From Chitinophaga sp. (GTDB lineage: Bacteria; Bacteroidota; Bacteroidia; Chitinophagales; Chitinophagaceae): a stretch of DNA of 64,000 nt. A program made the translations under genes and the position numbers. Shown one piece after another: positions 55,901 through 64,000 of this stretch. The DNA lies in the NCBI RefSeq assembly GCF_019236475.1, contig NZ_JAFAIX010000011.1, forward strand, positions 124,001 through 188,000, written 5' to 3'. Below the pieces are notes generated by a model. That model worked only from the letters and a program-made list of their open reading frames with translations, was not told the DNA's origin and made no database searches. Numbering within the stretch: the first letter of the stretch is position 1; each line of letters opens with the position of its first letter.

Positions 55901-56376
55901 ACGTTGGTAGTAGCGCCTTTGGAGGTACCTTGAACTTTCACTGTTACACCGATGAGCGGCGTACCGTCCACATCTTTCACAATACCTTTGATCTGGATAG
56001 TTTTAACTGTTTCCCCTGATTTTACAATTACCACCAGGTTATTCGGCATGATACGGTAATTCAGGTGAGTGCCATTGAGGGCTTTCTCCAGAATTTCCGG
56101 AACAGGAGCGTTATCCATTTTGATGGTTATCCTTTTATCAGGGATCGCATCATTTTTATAGAGGAAAGTGTAATCACTCTTCTTTCCAATGACATTCAGC
56201 AATTTGCCGATAGGAATGTTACTGAAATCCACACTGATTTTCTCCTGGGAGAATCCGTGTGCACTCAGTTGTAAAAAACCGGCGCAGAGCAATACGGATG
56301 TTAATTTCATACGCATAATGAGTTTCCTCATATTCCCGTTAGGAATATGCGAAGGCCACCAATAGCTTTTTTTCAT
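52939..56376 (-). CDS. SusC-type TonB-dependent transporter with STN domain
   Basis: 1145 aa. An extended N-terminus precedes the signal peptide (MKLTSVLLCAGFLQLSAHG). Then come STN (about 46-118: ISVDFSNIPIGKLLNVIGKK), a carboxypeptidase-like domain (IKGIVKDVDGTPLIGVTVKV), a plug (VVVGYGTQKRVNLSGAVDNIS) and a barrel ending FQKTYSAGVNLNF. The STN domain predicts surface signalling through the FecR encoded just upstream. Substrate not deducible. Confidence 0.94.
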   Translation of the reverse strand: MKKSYWWPSHIPNGNMRKLIMRMKLTSVLLCAGFLQLSAHGFSQEKISVDFSNIPIGKLLNVIGKKSDYTFLYKNDAIPDKRITIKMDNAPVPEILEKALNGTHLNYRIMPNNLVVIVKSGETVKTIQIKGIVKDVDGTPLIGVTVKVQGTSKGATTNVKGEYEMEVPENAVLEFSYIGYETKQFSIKGVQNFNVTLSANSSGLNEVVVVGYGTQKRVNLSGAVDNISGKTLENRPITNVGTGLQGLIPNLNIGISSGRSSSAPTFNLRGYTSLSGGDPFILVDNIPFTADEVSRLNPADVESVSVLKDAASAAIYGARAAFGVVLITTKSAKDGRLAVSANANYAVRTIGKMPAIVTDPLITMQMKHDAAVPLYNLYPDAVRAYAAQRSKDPSLPAVIVDPTNPNAWAYYGTTNWLREVYNKTAPAYSGNFSIARGDDKLNYYLSGEYYKQDGMLRSNPDIYNRYNLRAKATYTFNDRFKLGTNTTYTNSVYDAPSNAMDYLFFHNANRTPSLSVPKNPDGTWTSDGAALLGRLQSGGRNNNTMNEFLTNFNGELGLVKDIWSLKADATFRRTNDNTKAFTIPVPYRTGPNQPLQYTDGNQSSASFGSSTVKYNVYNVYSNFHKAFQKHDLTALVGFNQEYYQLDNLGGNRNGLISTSYPTVQLATGVANVSETYQDWAVRGLFYRLAYGYDDKYLVEVNGRRDGSSRFPSYKRWGSFPSASAAWVISKEDFFKPIAKAIKMDFLKFRGSYGSLGDQTFNPYGYFEQMKANPIGTILDGKIPVGVFAPSPVTANYSWQTVRSVNLGVDANFLKERLYISYDRYTRYTEGMFVKGKTLPAVYGAGSPATNGADLKTKGGELTIMWRDQFNIGRDPFSYSIKLAVADSRTFITKYDNPTGNLNDYYKGQQLGEIWGLETEGFFQNADELKNHADQTPVGEDDNAYKFYVGDLKFKDLNHDGVISYGKNTLSDPGDRRIIGNSTPRFPYSVDLNASFKSFDLRIFAQGIGKRDWYPGPSNHYFWGIYAQPWTNVQVKNMDHWTPDNPNAYFPRVKAYAAEDANMEMAIPQTRYLQNASYLRLKNVTLAYTLPKHITEKMKIARLRVYFSAENILTISHLKVNLDPEGLDGSIYPFQKTYSAGVNLNF

Positions 56377-56580
56377 ACATTTGTTTCATTAGGTTAAATA
56401 ATAGGCCATTACCGGATCTTGCCGATCGGTTCAGTTGTTTAGCCTTTGTCAAAGGGGAATGTTGCCGCATTTCCCTTTTTTCATGATTCTAAAGCAGTTA
56501 TGATAGTTAATTTTTTACATGTCCATTGATCATGGATTTTATGTGATTAATCAGTTGTGAAACTGTTATGGATACAGTTG

Positions 56581-57663
56581 TTACCAAATAGTTACTGTTC
56601 TTTTTTCATTGTCCAGGCTATACTGAAAGCCCAGTGTGATTTGGAGGGCATCCAATACATCCCCAATAGTTTGTTTTTTAAATGCACCTGTGAAGACTTC
56701 TCCTTTATACTTATCGTTTTTAAAAGAGATGGATACATTGTACCATCTTTCTAGGTCGTGTGATAATTCTTCCAGTGTCAGATTGTCGAATTCGAAGCGG
56801 TCATCCATCCAGGCGGTTGGCGGCGCCGGGCTTTCGCCAGTAATAGTGTTGGTAACGGATTTAGTGGGTGCAATGGTGAAATTGGCGGCTAGTTTACTGC
56901 TGCCAGTATTATTAGTATTGACGATATCCAATTTATTGATCACCAGTTTTTGAGAAGGCAACAGAATGATCTCTTTATTTTCATTATTATGGTCACCGGC
57001 AGAGAAATCTACCGCTACTTTTCCGCTTATAAGTGTTGTTTCAATTGCTGCATCTTCCGCATATGCCTTGACGTTAAATGCAGTTCCCAATACTCTGATA
57101 TTCACTGCACCTGAGTGAACGAGGAATGGGTGAGCAGGATCATGTTTTACATCGAAGAAGGCTTCGCCAGTGAGGGTTACCTCTCGATCTCCTTTCAGGA
57201 ACTGGTTGGCATCATATTGCAGCTTGCTGCATGCATTCAGCACTACGCTACTACCATCCGGCAGCAACAGGGTTGTTTTGGAACCATTTTTCGTAATCAC
57301 TTGGTTCGCATAAGTGGTGGCTGTAGATTTAGGCCAGAAGAGGAATACACCTACCATTAAAGCGATGCTGGCCGCCGCCGCAGATACCGTTTTCCAAGGG
57401 AAACGAGAACGGATAATCTTTGGAGGTTGTTCATCCAGCCATTGGGATAATTTTCCCATACCCCTCATTTTCAATGCATCCGCTTCTTCATCAGTAAAGG
57501 TACTGCCGTCGAAGACATGATTAATATCTACTACTATATTAAAAGAATACTGTAGCTCTGGATGTTGCATCAGCAACTGGTCCAATTCTTCCAGCTCAGC
57601 GGGAGAAGCCTCCCCTGCCGCCTTTCTGGCCATCAGTATATATATGCGACTATGCTCAGTCAT
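56581..57663 (-). CDS. FecR family anti-sigma regulator
   Basis: 360 aa. It has a cytoplasmic N-terminal sigma-binding helical part (1-85), a membrane helix near 95-112 (VSAAAASIALMVGVFLFW), and a FecR domain with KTTLLLPDGSSVVLNACSKLQYD and GEAFFDVKHDPAHPFLVHSGAVNIRVLGTAFNV. The C-terminal domain ends in LQITLGFQYSLDNEKRTVTIW. It keeps the sigma factor encoded divergently inactive until its SusC is engaged. It is 204 bp ahead of susC on the same strand. Confidence 0.94.
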   Translation of the reverse strand: MTEHSRIYILMARKAAGEASPAELEELDQLLMQHPELQYSFNIVVDINHVFDGSTFTDEEADALKMRGMGKLSQWLDEQPPKIIRSRFPWKTVSAAAASIALMVGVFLFWPKSTATTYANQVITKNGSKTTLLLPDGSSVVLNACSKLQYDANQFLKGDREVTLTGEAFFDVKHDPAHPFLVHSGAVNIRVLGTAFNVKAYAEDAAIETTLISGKVAVDFSAGDHNNENKEIILLPSQKLVINKLDIVNTNNTGSSKLAANFTIAPTKSVTNTITGESPAPPTAWMDDRFEFDNLTLEELSHDLERWYNVSISFKNDKYKGEVFTGAFKKQTIGDVLDALQITLGFQYSLDNEKRTVTIW

Positions 57664-57756
57664 TAAAAAATCGATGCGTTATGTAAGTAGGTCGAAGGGA
57701 AAATCAAAAACCCCCAAAGCCAGAAAAAATATTTTTAAACTTTTCAGTGAGAATAA

Positions 57757-57787
57757 TTTGTTAACGTGGATAGAATATTTTGTTAAC
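57757..57787 (+). promoter_or_regulatory. Direct repeat TTTGTTAAC upstream of sigma gene
   Basis: Two exact 9-bp copies (57757 and 57779) spaced 22 bp apart in the gap between divergent fecR and the ECF sigma gene. The first TTTG and a TATTTTG overlapping the second copy may act as a promoter; the repeat could also be a regulator site. Confidence 0.4.
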
Positions 57788-57841
57788 TTTAGCTTAATCT
57801 ACGTTATATAAATTGCAACCAGAATCTAGCGGTAAAAAGGG

Positions 57842-58414
57842 ATGGAGCAGTGTAAAATAAATCAGCTATTTACTGATATGACAGCGAACAATGATGAAGA
57901 AGCGTTTAAGCTCTTCTATAATCAATGTTTCGTGCGGCTACTTCGTTACTCCTATTCACTCACCCGTTCCCGTGAAGTGGCGGAAGAAATTACCAATGAT
58001 GTATTCATGCATTGCTGGCAGAAAAGGGAGACCCTGTCCCATATTCAAAACCCTGAAGTATATCTTTTTGTAGTGGCTCGCAATAAAGCCGTCGATTTTA
58101 GGCGTAAACAGGCTAATTTCAGGGAGATAGACATTTCGGAAGATGAGCGTATCCAAATTGCATTTGACAGCAATCCCGAGGAGCTAATGATATCTGCGGA
58201 GATGGTCAGGAAAATGGAAATAAGCATTGAGCAATTACCCCCCAAGTGCAAAACCATTTACTTGATGATTAAGCAACATGACCTGAAGTACAGAGAAGTG
58301 GCTGCTATATTGAATGTATCTATCAAAACGGTAGAAAATCAATTATCTATTGCCATGAAAAGACTCACTTCTGCAGTACGCTTCACGCTTGAAAAAGAAA
58401 ATATCTGCAAATAA
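57842..58414 (+). CDS. ECF RNA polymerase sigma factor
   Basis: 190 aa. Region 2 (DEEAFKLFYNQCFVRLLRYSYSL, REVAEEITNDVFMHCWQKRE) and region 4 (LPPKCKTIYLMIKQHDLKYREVAAILNVSIKTVENQ) are complete. It is divergent from FecR, unlike the first locus where sigma and FecR are in tandem. It likely directs transcription of the SusCD-phosphoesterase genes. It converges on the third SusD gene with a shared hairpin. Confidence 0.95.
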   Translation: MEQCKINQLFTDMTANNDEEAFKLFYNQCFVRLLRYSYSLTRSREVAEEITNDVFMHCWQKRETLSHIQNPEVYLFVVARNKAVDFRRKQANFREIDISEDERIQIAFDSNPEELMISAEMVRKMEISIEQLPPKCKTIYLMIKQHDLKYREVAAILNVSIKTVENQLSIAMKRLTSAVRFTLEKENICK

Positions 58415-58456
58415 AAAAAGCAGTGCTTCCCGCGCTATGCCACGGAAAGACACTGC
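58413..58456 (-). terminator. Terminator of the third SusC/SusD unit
   Basis: GCAGTG and CACTGC with an inner CTTTCCG/CGGGAAG stem, followed on the minus strand by seven Ts. It may also stop the sigma transcript. Confidence 0.75.
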
Positions 58457-58479
58457 CCCTTAAACCAGTAACTTCATCA

Positions 58480-60057
58480 CTAGTTACCGTAACCATCGTT
58501 TTGTGGCTTCAGATTCGGGTTGTTTTTCATCTCGAATGTTGGAAGCGGGAACAATAAATGTTTTTTCTGTAATGACTGTCCGGAGTTCTTATTGACATGC
58601 CCAATGAAATCATCAAAGTCGTTGGTATCTTCATTATACACCTTTTGCAGGCGTACCATATCAAACCAAATAATACCTTCGTAACAGAACTCGTGCCAGC
58701 GCTCACGCCATACCGCCTTTTCAAAGCCAGTAACATCCAGTCCGGATAAAGCAGGAATACCCGCCCTTCCACGAACTGCATTCAATGCCGTATAGGCGGC
58801 AGCGTTAGGTGATCCATCTGCTCTATTCTGTGCTTCCGCATAGATCAATAAAGTTTCAGCATAACGGATCTGCGGTACATTCAAGTTACTCAAACCTGTG
58901 CCCGGCGTACCTTTAGTACCGTGTGCCACCACATCGAAATGCTTGAAAATATAAGGTGCACCCAGCGCGAAGTCCTCTTTATACCCATCCACATAGTAAG
59001 AAGTGAAGAAAAACTGCTGTTCATCTGTACGTTTATCTCCTGGCTCGAATTTTTTGTAGGAGTCGTAGAACGATTGCGTAGGCATAGAACTACCGACCCC
59101 ACTACCTTTAGCGGAAATGTTTTTTGCCAGTGAGTTATTTGGCAACATGATAGATTGCAGCGGATTCTCCTCTACGCCTGCCAAGTACTGTACACCGAAT
59201 AAATGTTCCAGCCTGTTGTTTGTAGATACTGAATGCAACTGGCTATATGTCGGGAACAGATTGATATCATTCGGATGTGTGGAGGAATAGTCAATCACTT
59301 CCTTCGCCTTATCTGCCGCCAGTTTATAATATGCAGCTCCTTTATTCAAAGGTTTTCCAGCCATCGTCAGGTACACTTTGGCCAGTTGCGTTTTGATAGC
59401 AGCTAGGCCTACACGACCCGTAGCGTCCGTCCATGGCAGGCCGGCAGCTTCCGCTGTCTGTAGATCTTTCACAATTTGATTATAGACATCCTCCGTTTTT
59501 GCGCGGGATGGAGAGAAATCTGTAGAGCTGGCCGTCTGTGATTTCAAGATCAATGGCACATCCCCCCATAATCTCACTGCATAAAAATAAGCCCATGCAC
59601 GGAGGAAGCTTGCTTCGCCCAAAACTCTCTTCTTCTGCAAAGAATCCATGGGATTGATTTTCGGCACATTGTCTAGGGTAAGGTTACATTGTGCGATCTC
59701 CTTGTATAATCCTTTCCACCAATTACCGATATGAAGGTTATCCCCGTTATATACGAGGCCCAGGAGGTTATTCAGGTCAGAGTTCTGGGCGGTTCCGGTA
59801 GTAGCAGTACCCGTAACAGCATCCAACATCTGGAAGTTGTTAGAGAAGATACCAGCGCCTTCTCCCACGATGCGCGTACGGGCATATGCCGCAAACACAG
59901 CGGCGTCCGCATGTTCAGGGAGGGTGAAGTAATTATCCGGCGAGAGGTTTCCCGGATCCTGTTCATGCAGGAATTTTTGGCAACCGGTGCCAGAGCCCAG
60001 CAACAGCGCTCCTGCAAAGGCCAGCAGTATGGTTCTGTTGAATATCTTGCGTTTCAT
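58480..60057 (-). CDS. SusD/RagB-type lipoprotein
   Basis: 525 aa. Lipobox LLLGSGTGC (Cys26). SusD fold with C-terminal WRERWHEFCYEGIIWFDMVRLQ and LLFPLPTFEM. Partner of SusC 27 bp upstream. No enzyme gene follows in this operon within the window, so the substrate cannot be inferred. Confidence 0.92.
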   Translation of the reverse strand: MKRKIFNRTILLAFAGALLLGSGTGCQKFLHEQDPGNLSPDNYFTLPEHADAAVFAAYARTRIVGEGAGIFSNNFQMLDAVTGTATTGTAQNSDLNNLLGLVYNGDNLHIGNWWKGLYKEIAQCNLTLDNVPKINPMDSLQKKRVLGEASFLRAWAYFYAVRLWGDVPLILKSQTASSTDFSPSRAKTEDVYNQIVKDLQTAEAAGLPWTDATGRVGLAAIKTQLAKVYLTMAGKPLNKGAAYYKLAADKAKEVIDYSSTHPNDINLFPTYSQLHSVSTNNRLEHLFGVQYLAGVEENPLQSIMLPNNSLAKNISAKGSGVGSSMPTQSFYDSYKKFEPGDKRTDEQQFFFTSYYVDGYKEDFALGAPYIFKHFDVVAHGTKGTPGTGLSNLNVPQIRYAETLLIYAEAQNRADGSPNAAAYTALNAVRGRAGIPALSGLDVTGFEKAVWRERWHEFCYEGIIWFDMVRLQKVYNEDTNDFDDFIGHVNKNSGQSLQKKHLLFPLPTFEMKNNPNLKPQNDGYGN

Positions 60058-60084
60058 GACTGTTTACTTTTAGATAACTGAAGT

Positions 60085-63000
60085 TTAGAATGCCACATTA
60101 AGTCCGAAAGTGTAAGTAGTAGGCTTCGGATAGTCGAAGAAAGTCTGTCCCTGGGCAAATACATCGCCATAGGTAGTTACTTCCGGATCATTGCCACTAA
60201 ACTTAGTTTTCAGGAAGAAGTTCTGTACAGAGCCATAGATACGGAGTCTGGACAGGTGCATTTTCTGTACGGTTTCCGCAGGGAATGCATATCCCAGTAA
60301 CAGGTTTCTACCGCGGAGGAAAGAACCATTTTCTACCCAGCGTGTATCCACATTCGTTACATATCCCGCAGATGGGTTACGTGGCGCAGCAATCATGGTA
60401 TTTTGATGTGTTGGCGTCCAGTAATCCAATACGGATTTAAAGCTGTTGGCCAAGCCGGTACGGTCTTCACCAGAGTGATGTGTCATGTTGAGTACATCGT
60501 TACCATACATAAATTGCAGGTCAATAGACAGTTCCCAATTTTTATATCTGAAATTGTTGATGAAAGCGCCCCATCCTTTCGGGTTTCCGTTACCGATGAT
60601 CTGACGGTCCGCATCATTGATGGCGTGGTCGCCATTTACATCCAAGTACTTGATGTCTCCCGGTAAAATCGGCTTACCACCTCGGTAATCCGTGAATTTA
60701 GCGGCTTCTGCTGCTTCCGCAGTACTCCAGGTTCCCAGGCGTACGAGGCCCCAGAATGAACCTACGGGCTCGCCTACACGAATAATGTTCGTCTGGTTAG
60801 TAAAGTTAGGTCCACCCACACCGAAGATATCCGCAGGAGTGGCGAGCGACAATACCTTATTTCTGTTGAAAGAAATGTTGAAAGCACTGTTCCAGGTAAA
60901 GTTCTTCGCATCTATCGCTGTTGCATTCAAACCAATTTCAAACCCTTTGTTTTCCATGCTACCGATATTCTTTTTAATCGTCGTATAGCCGGAACTGGTA
61001 GGTACGGGTGCATCTAGGAGCATATCGTTCGTACGACGATAATAGTAATCCACTTCCAGGTTAATCCTGTTTTTCAGGAAACCAATTTCAGCACCGGCAT
61101 CATATTGCGCCGTTCTTTCCCAATGCAAATCTTCATTGGCGAGGCGATTAGTACCTATCCCTTGTACTTTAGCCCCATTGATCACTGCCGCATACGTGCC
61201 GCTAGCAGCCAGGGATGCTAGAGAAGAGTAAGCAGCAATTTCAGAGTTACCGGTAAGACCATAGCTGGTACGGAGTTTCAGGTTTGACAACACCTTGTTT
61301 CCTTTCAGGAATGGTTCCTCTGTTGCTCTCCAGGCAAGGGCTGCAGACGGGAAGATGGAGTATTTTTTATTCTCCCCGAATTTAGAAGAACCGTCAGCAC
61401 GACCTGTAAACGTCACCAGGTATCTGTCTTTATATCCATAGTTCAACCTTGCGAAATAGGAGTTAAAAGCAAACCTGGAGCGGGAAGAACCCACACCACT
61501 GGCAGGAATATTGGAACCAGCACCGAGGTTATTGTTTTCAAAGTAATCCGTGGAGAAGTTCTCTGCTCTCGCGTTGAAGCCGAAAGTATTGGTTTCCTGC
61601 CAGGAGAGACCCACCATGCCGGTGAAGCTGTGTTTCTCGTTGAAACGCTTATTATAGGTCATGTAGTTTTCGAACGACCAATAGCTTTCGCGATCATTGG
61701 CATCAATGGCAATCCCTTTTTGACTAGCGGAGATGTCCAGCAGGGAGCGACCATTCCACTCATTGCGGCCACGGGTAACGATATTGGTACCGAGTACGCT
61801 CTTAAAAGTAAGTCCTTTAGCCAGTTGCAGTTCAGCATATACATCTCCGAGGAGGTTCTGGGTATTCAGGATATATTTTCTGTCTGTCAGGATTTGAACA
61901 GGGTTGGAACCACCTTCCGCGCCAGGATACATTTTATTATTCGTCCAGGTGCCATCTTTCAGTTTAACCGGCAGGAAAGGCAGCGCTTCCGTAATCATAC
62001 GAACAGAGTTCAATCCGCCAGTACCAATGTCCACGAGGTTTTCTTCCTGGTTGTTATAGGAAAGGGTACCACCTACGCGTAACCATTCTTTCACTTTAGA
62101 ATCGATGGTAAACCTAGCGGAATAACGTTTCAGGTAGGAATTCAGGAGTAAGCCTTCATCATCGAGGTAACCGAGGAAGAGGCCGTACTGCGACTCCGCA
62201 TTACCGCCGGTAAAGCCCAACTGGTGGTTCTGGGAGAGCTTATGTTGGATGGATTCTTTGAACCAATCGGTATCATAGTATGGCTGACCATTTTTATCGA
62301 AGAGGTTAGGATCCGTTCTTTTGAGGGCAGGGTTTTTAGAAACATAGTCGCCTCGTGCCCAGCCTGCTGGATCATATATTTCCGCGTTTTTCCATGCCAG
62401 GTCTTCCACTTGCATATATTCTTTGCTATTCAGCATTTGAACACGGTGTGGGCCGGGCGTGTTCATACCTGCGTATGCATCGTAGGTAACGCGTCCGCCA
62501 GTGGCAGTACCTTTTTTGGTAGTAATGAGGATAACGCCGTTGGCGCCACGAGCACCATAGATGGCGGTAGCCGAAGCATCTTTCATTACTTCCACGGATT
62601 CAATATCGCTTGGGTTAATGAAGTCGATCGCATTGCTGCTTTGGGTTTGCGTACCCATTGGCAGTACAACGCCATCCACTACATATAATGGGTTATTGGA
62701 TGAATTGATGGAGCTGAAACCGCGGATACGTACGCGGGTCTGACCACCTGGCCGACCGGAGTTGGTATTCACTTGAACACCAGGTATACGGCCGCTGAGG
62801 GCCTGGTTGAGGGAAGGGGCGGGTCTTTCCTGTAATTGGGCTGCGCGCACAGATGCTACGGAGCCTGTCAGGTCGGACCTTTTGGTAGTACCATATCCGA
62901 TTACCACCACGTCTTGGAGGGACTTGGTATCGGTGGTGAGGGACATGTTGAAATCTAAATTGAAATTAAAATTGATACTAACAGGTTTTTCCTGCGGTGT

Positions 63001-63252
63001 GTAGCCAACGAAAGAGAATACCAATACGACACCTGGTTTGGCTTCGATGGAATAACGGCCATCTGAAGCAGTTTGTGTGCCGACACTAGTTCCTTTTACT
63101 TGAACGGTTACGCCGGGCAGTGGGGTGTTATCCCTTCCGTCGAAGACGCGCCCGGTGATTTTTTTTGACTGCGAAAATGCAACCAGGGCTGCCAACAGCA
63201 TAATCGTGCTGAGCAGAGCTGTCCGCATCCGAAGTGTCAGTCTGTTCTTCAT
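60085..63252 (-). CDS. SusC-type TonB-dependent transporter, no STN domain
   Basis: 1055 aa. Signal peptide (about 1-28, ending VAFSQ) runs straight into the carboxypeptidase-like domain (ITGRVFDGRDNTPLPGVTVQVKG), then the plug (VVIGYGTTKRSDLTGSVASV), and a barrel ending in PKPTTYTFGLNVAF. The missing STN domain means that it should not signal through FecR. Upstream LacI-type palindromes suggest repressor control instead. A second Met at residue 9 could be the start. Confidence 0.94.
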   Translation of the reverse strand: MKNRLTLRMRTALLSTIMLLAALVAFSQSKKITGRVFDGRDNTPLPGVTVQVKGTSVGTQTASDGRYSIEAKPGVVLVFSFVGYTPQEKPVSINFNFNLDFNMSLTTDTKSLQDVVVIGYGTTKRSDLTGSVASVRAAQLQERPAPSLNQALSGRIPGVQVNTNSGRPGGQTRVRIRGFSSINSSNNPLYVVDGVVLPMGTQTQSSNAIDFINPSDIESVEVMKDASATAIYGARGANGVILITTKKGTATGGRVTYDAYAGMNTPGPHRVQMLNSKEYMQVEDLAWKNAEIYDPAGWARGDYVSKNPALKRTDPNLFDKNGQPYYDTDWFKESIQHKLSQNHQLGFTGGNAESQYGLFLGYLDDEGLLLNSYLKRYSARFTIDSKVKEWLRVGGTLSYNNQEENLVDIGTGGLNSVRMITEALPFLPVKLKDGTWTNNKMYPGAEGGSNPVQILTDRKYILNTQNLLGDVYAELQLAKGLTFKSVLGTNIVTRGRNEWNGRSLLDISASQKGIAIDANDRESYWSFENYMTYNKRFNEKHSFTGMVGLSWQETNTFGFNARAENFSTDYFENNNLGAGSNIPASGVGSSRSRFAFNSYFARLNYGYKDRYLVTFTGRADGSSKFGENKKYSIFPSAALAWRATEEPFLKGNKVLSNLKLRTSYGLTGNSEIAAYSSLASLAASGTYAAVINGAKVQGIGTNRLANEDLHWERTAQYDAGAEIGFLKNRINLEVDYYYRRTNDMLLDAPVPTSSGYTTIKKNIGSMENKGFEIGLNATAIDAKNFTWNSAFNISFNRNKVLSLATPADIFGVGGPNFTNQTNIIRVGEPVGSFWGLVRLGTWSTAEAAEAAKFTDYRGGKPILPGDIKYLDVNGDHAINDADRQIIGNGNPKGWGAFINNFRYKNWELSIDLQFMYGNDVLNMTHHSGEDRTGLANSFKSVLDYWTPTHQNTMIAAPRNPSAGYVTNVDTRWVENGSFLRGRNLLLGYAFPAETVQKMHLSRLRIYGSVQNFFLKTKFSGNDPEVTTYGDVFAQGQTFFDYPKPTTYTFGLNVAF

Positions 63253-63283
63253 ACATTAGATTTTTTTGGTTTTGTTACAGCAA

Positions 63284-63303
63284 TTGCTAAATCGATTAAG
63301 CAA
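63284..63303. promoter_or_regulatory. LacI-type operator-like palindrome
   Basis: A 20-bp imperfect palindrome with arms TTGCT/AGCAA around AAATCGATTA, matching in 18 of 20 positions, 32 bp upstream of the susC start. The core AATCGATT is typical of LacI-family sites. Confidence 0.6.
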
Positions 63304-63628
63304 AAGACTTCCAGTCATCCCAGCATAGCGGTGATGAAGTTTTGGGAATAAGGAAGCCGTTTGTACTGAAAGCGTACAAAGGAAGATGACTACTATAGTT
63401 TTCGTATAGCCATCTTAGTTAGCGTACAATAAATGTTTAAGGTTTACATGAGATTTACTGATTGATAATGGAATTGAATCACTCTTGGAGAAAAGACCTG
63501 GTGCCTTACGTGGAAAAATAACCTGGGCCTCCTCCAATTCTTATTAAGCATTACGCTGCAAAAATATTTGCTGTTTTTCCGGCATAGGCGGTTGTATCCG
63601 ATTTTTGCAAAACGGTGCTACAACCCTT

Positions 63629-63648
63629 TACAAAATCGATTTAGCATA
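63629..63648. promoter_or_regulatory. Second LacI-type operator-like site
   Basis: AATCGATTTAGC at 63634-63645 is the exact reverse complement of the core half of the first site (63286-63297), about 350 bp upstream. Confidence 0.45.
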
Positions 63649-64000
63649 ATGAATATACCAGGAAACGTCAGTGGAAATAATTTTACATAAGTTAGAAAGA
63701 TTTTAAAGTTTTCAGTTTTACAGCATGTCGTGGAATTATAATCGTATCCGCTTATCTATTCTGGTTCTTCTTTCCGTTATGCAGTAGGTTTTCTTTGAAT
63801 TTTCTGATGATGGCTATTGGCAAACAAATACAGAAACCGGGCTCACATTTTAGCTTTATGCTCGATAAAAATAGCAATATTTCCCAATAACTAAAACGTT
63901 TTTGCAACTTTTTTTTCCGCTGGTGATATATTCACCGTTAATCCAACATCTCCTAGGAATTAAGTTAAAGTTTTCCACTGGTGTAATAATGCAGGTAATC

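Larger units (their letters stand above)
63253..64000. other. Intergenic region at the right edge
   Basis: About 750 bp of AT-rich sequence upstream of the third susC. It holds the two palindromes; no gene start was recognised on either strand before the window ends. Confidence 0.5.

Overview
The window is chromosomal DNA of a Bacteroidota bacterium, most likely family Chitinophagaceae and plausibly Chitinophaga. This rests on three SusC/SusD pairs, FecR/ECF-sigma regulation, a type IX secretion (T9SS) channel protein and sorting domain, class A2-type beta-lactamase, LytS/LytTR two-component genes, and several promoters of the Bacteroidota form TTTG-N18-21-TAnnTTTG. All assignments come from reading the sequence and family knowledge; no database search was run.

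Layout. 1-2.3 kb: the 5' part of an outer-membrane barrel gene, a NodB-type deacetylase and a GT2 glycosyltransferase. 2.6-12.5 kb: fusA, rpsG and rpsL on the minus strand, split by a plus-strand block that holds a coiled-coil protein, a T9SS-sorted protein, a PorV-like channel protein, a Pro-rich secreted protein and a 1010-residue collagen-like surface protein. 12.7-20.4 kb: housekeeping genes (ilvE, a conserved hypothetical, rdgB, a hotdog thioesterase, a nitroreductase, glpD, an MscS channel). 20.5-26.9 kb: tRNA-Met followed by an AT-rich accessory stretch with two HEPN-domain proteins around an ankyrin protein, then a class A beta-lactamase, an unknown protein and a methyltransferase. 27-36.9 kb: a complete alpha-galactoside type polysaccharide-utilisation locus (ECF sigma, FecR, STN-SusC, SusD, GH27, an (alpha/alpha)6-type glycosidase).

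37.4-43.3 kb is the most interesting part. It holds a LytS-type kinase, a LytTR regulator, a 67-residue Ser/Thr-rich precursor peptide with no cysteine, a receiver-only regulator and a full-length LanB-type dehydratase of 1059 aa. No LanC cyclase, protease or transporter is visible. Near-identical 27-28 bp elements, each a pair of TTTsGTC-like repeats at 21 bp spacing, precede both the precursor and the dehydratase. They look like a shared LytTR operator and tie the genes into one regulon. The product would be a dehydroamino-acid-rich RiPP that cannot form lanthionine rings within its own chain.

43.4-48.5 kb: a barrel protein, a SUFU-like protein, a NIPSNAP protein, initiator tRNA and YiaA. 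48.5-58.4 kb: a second SusC/SusD system with FecR, a divergent sigma gene and a fused phosphoesterase/PQQ-propeller protein. 58.5-64 kb: a third SusC/SusD pair with no STN domain, preceded by LacI-type palindromes in place of a sigma/FecR pair. So the three SusCD pairs show different regulatory layouts.
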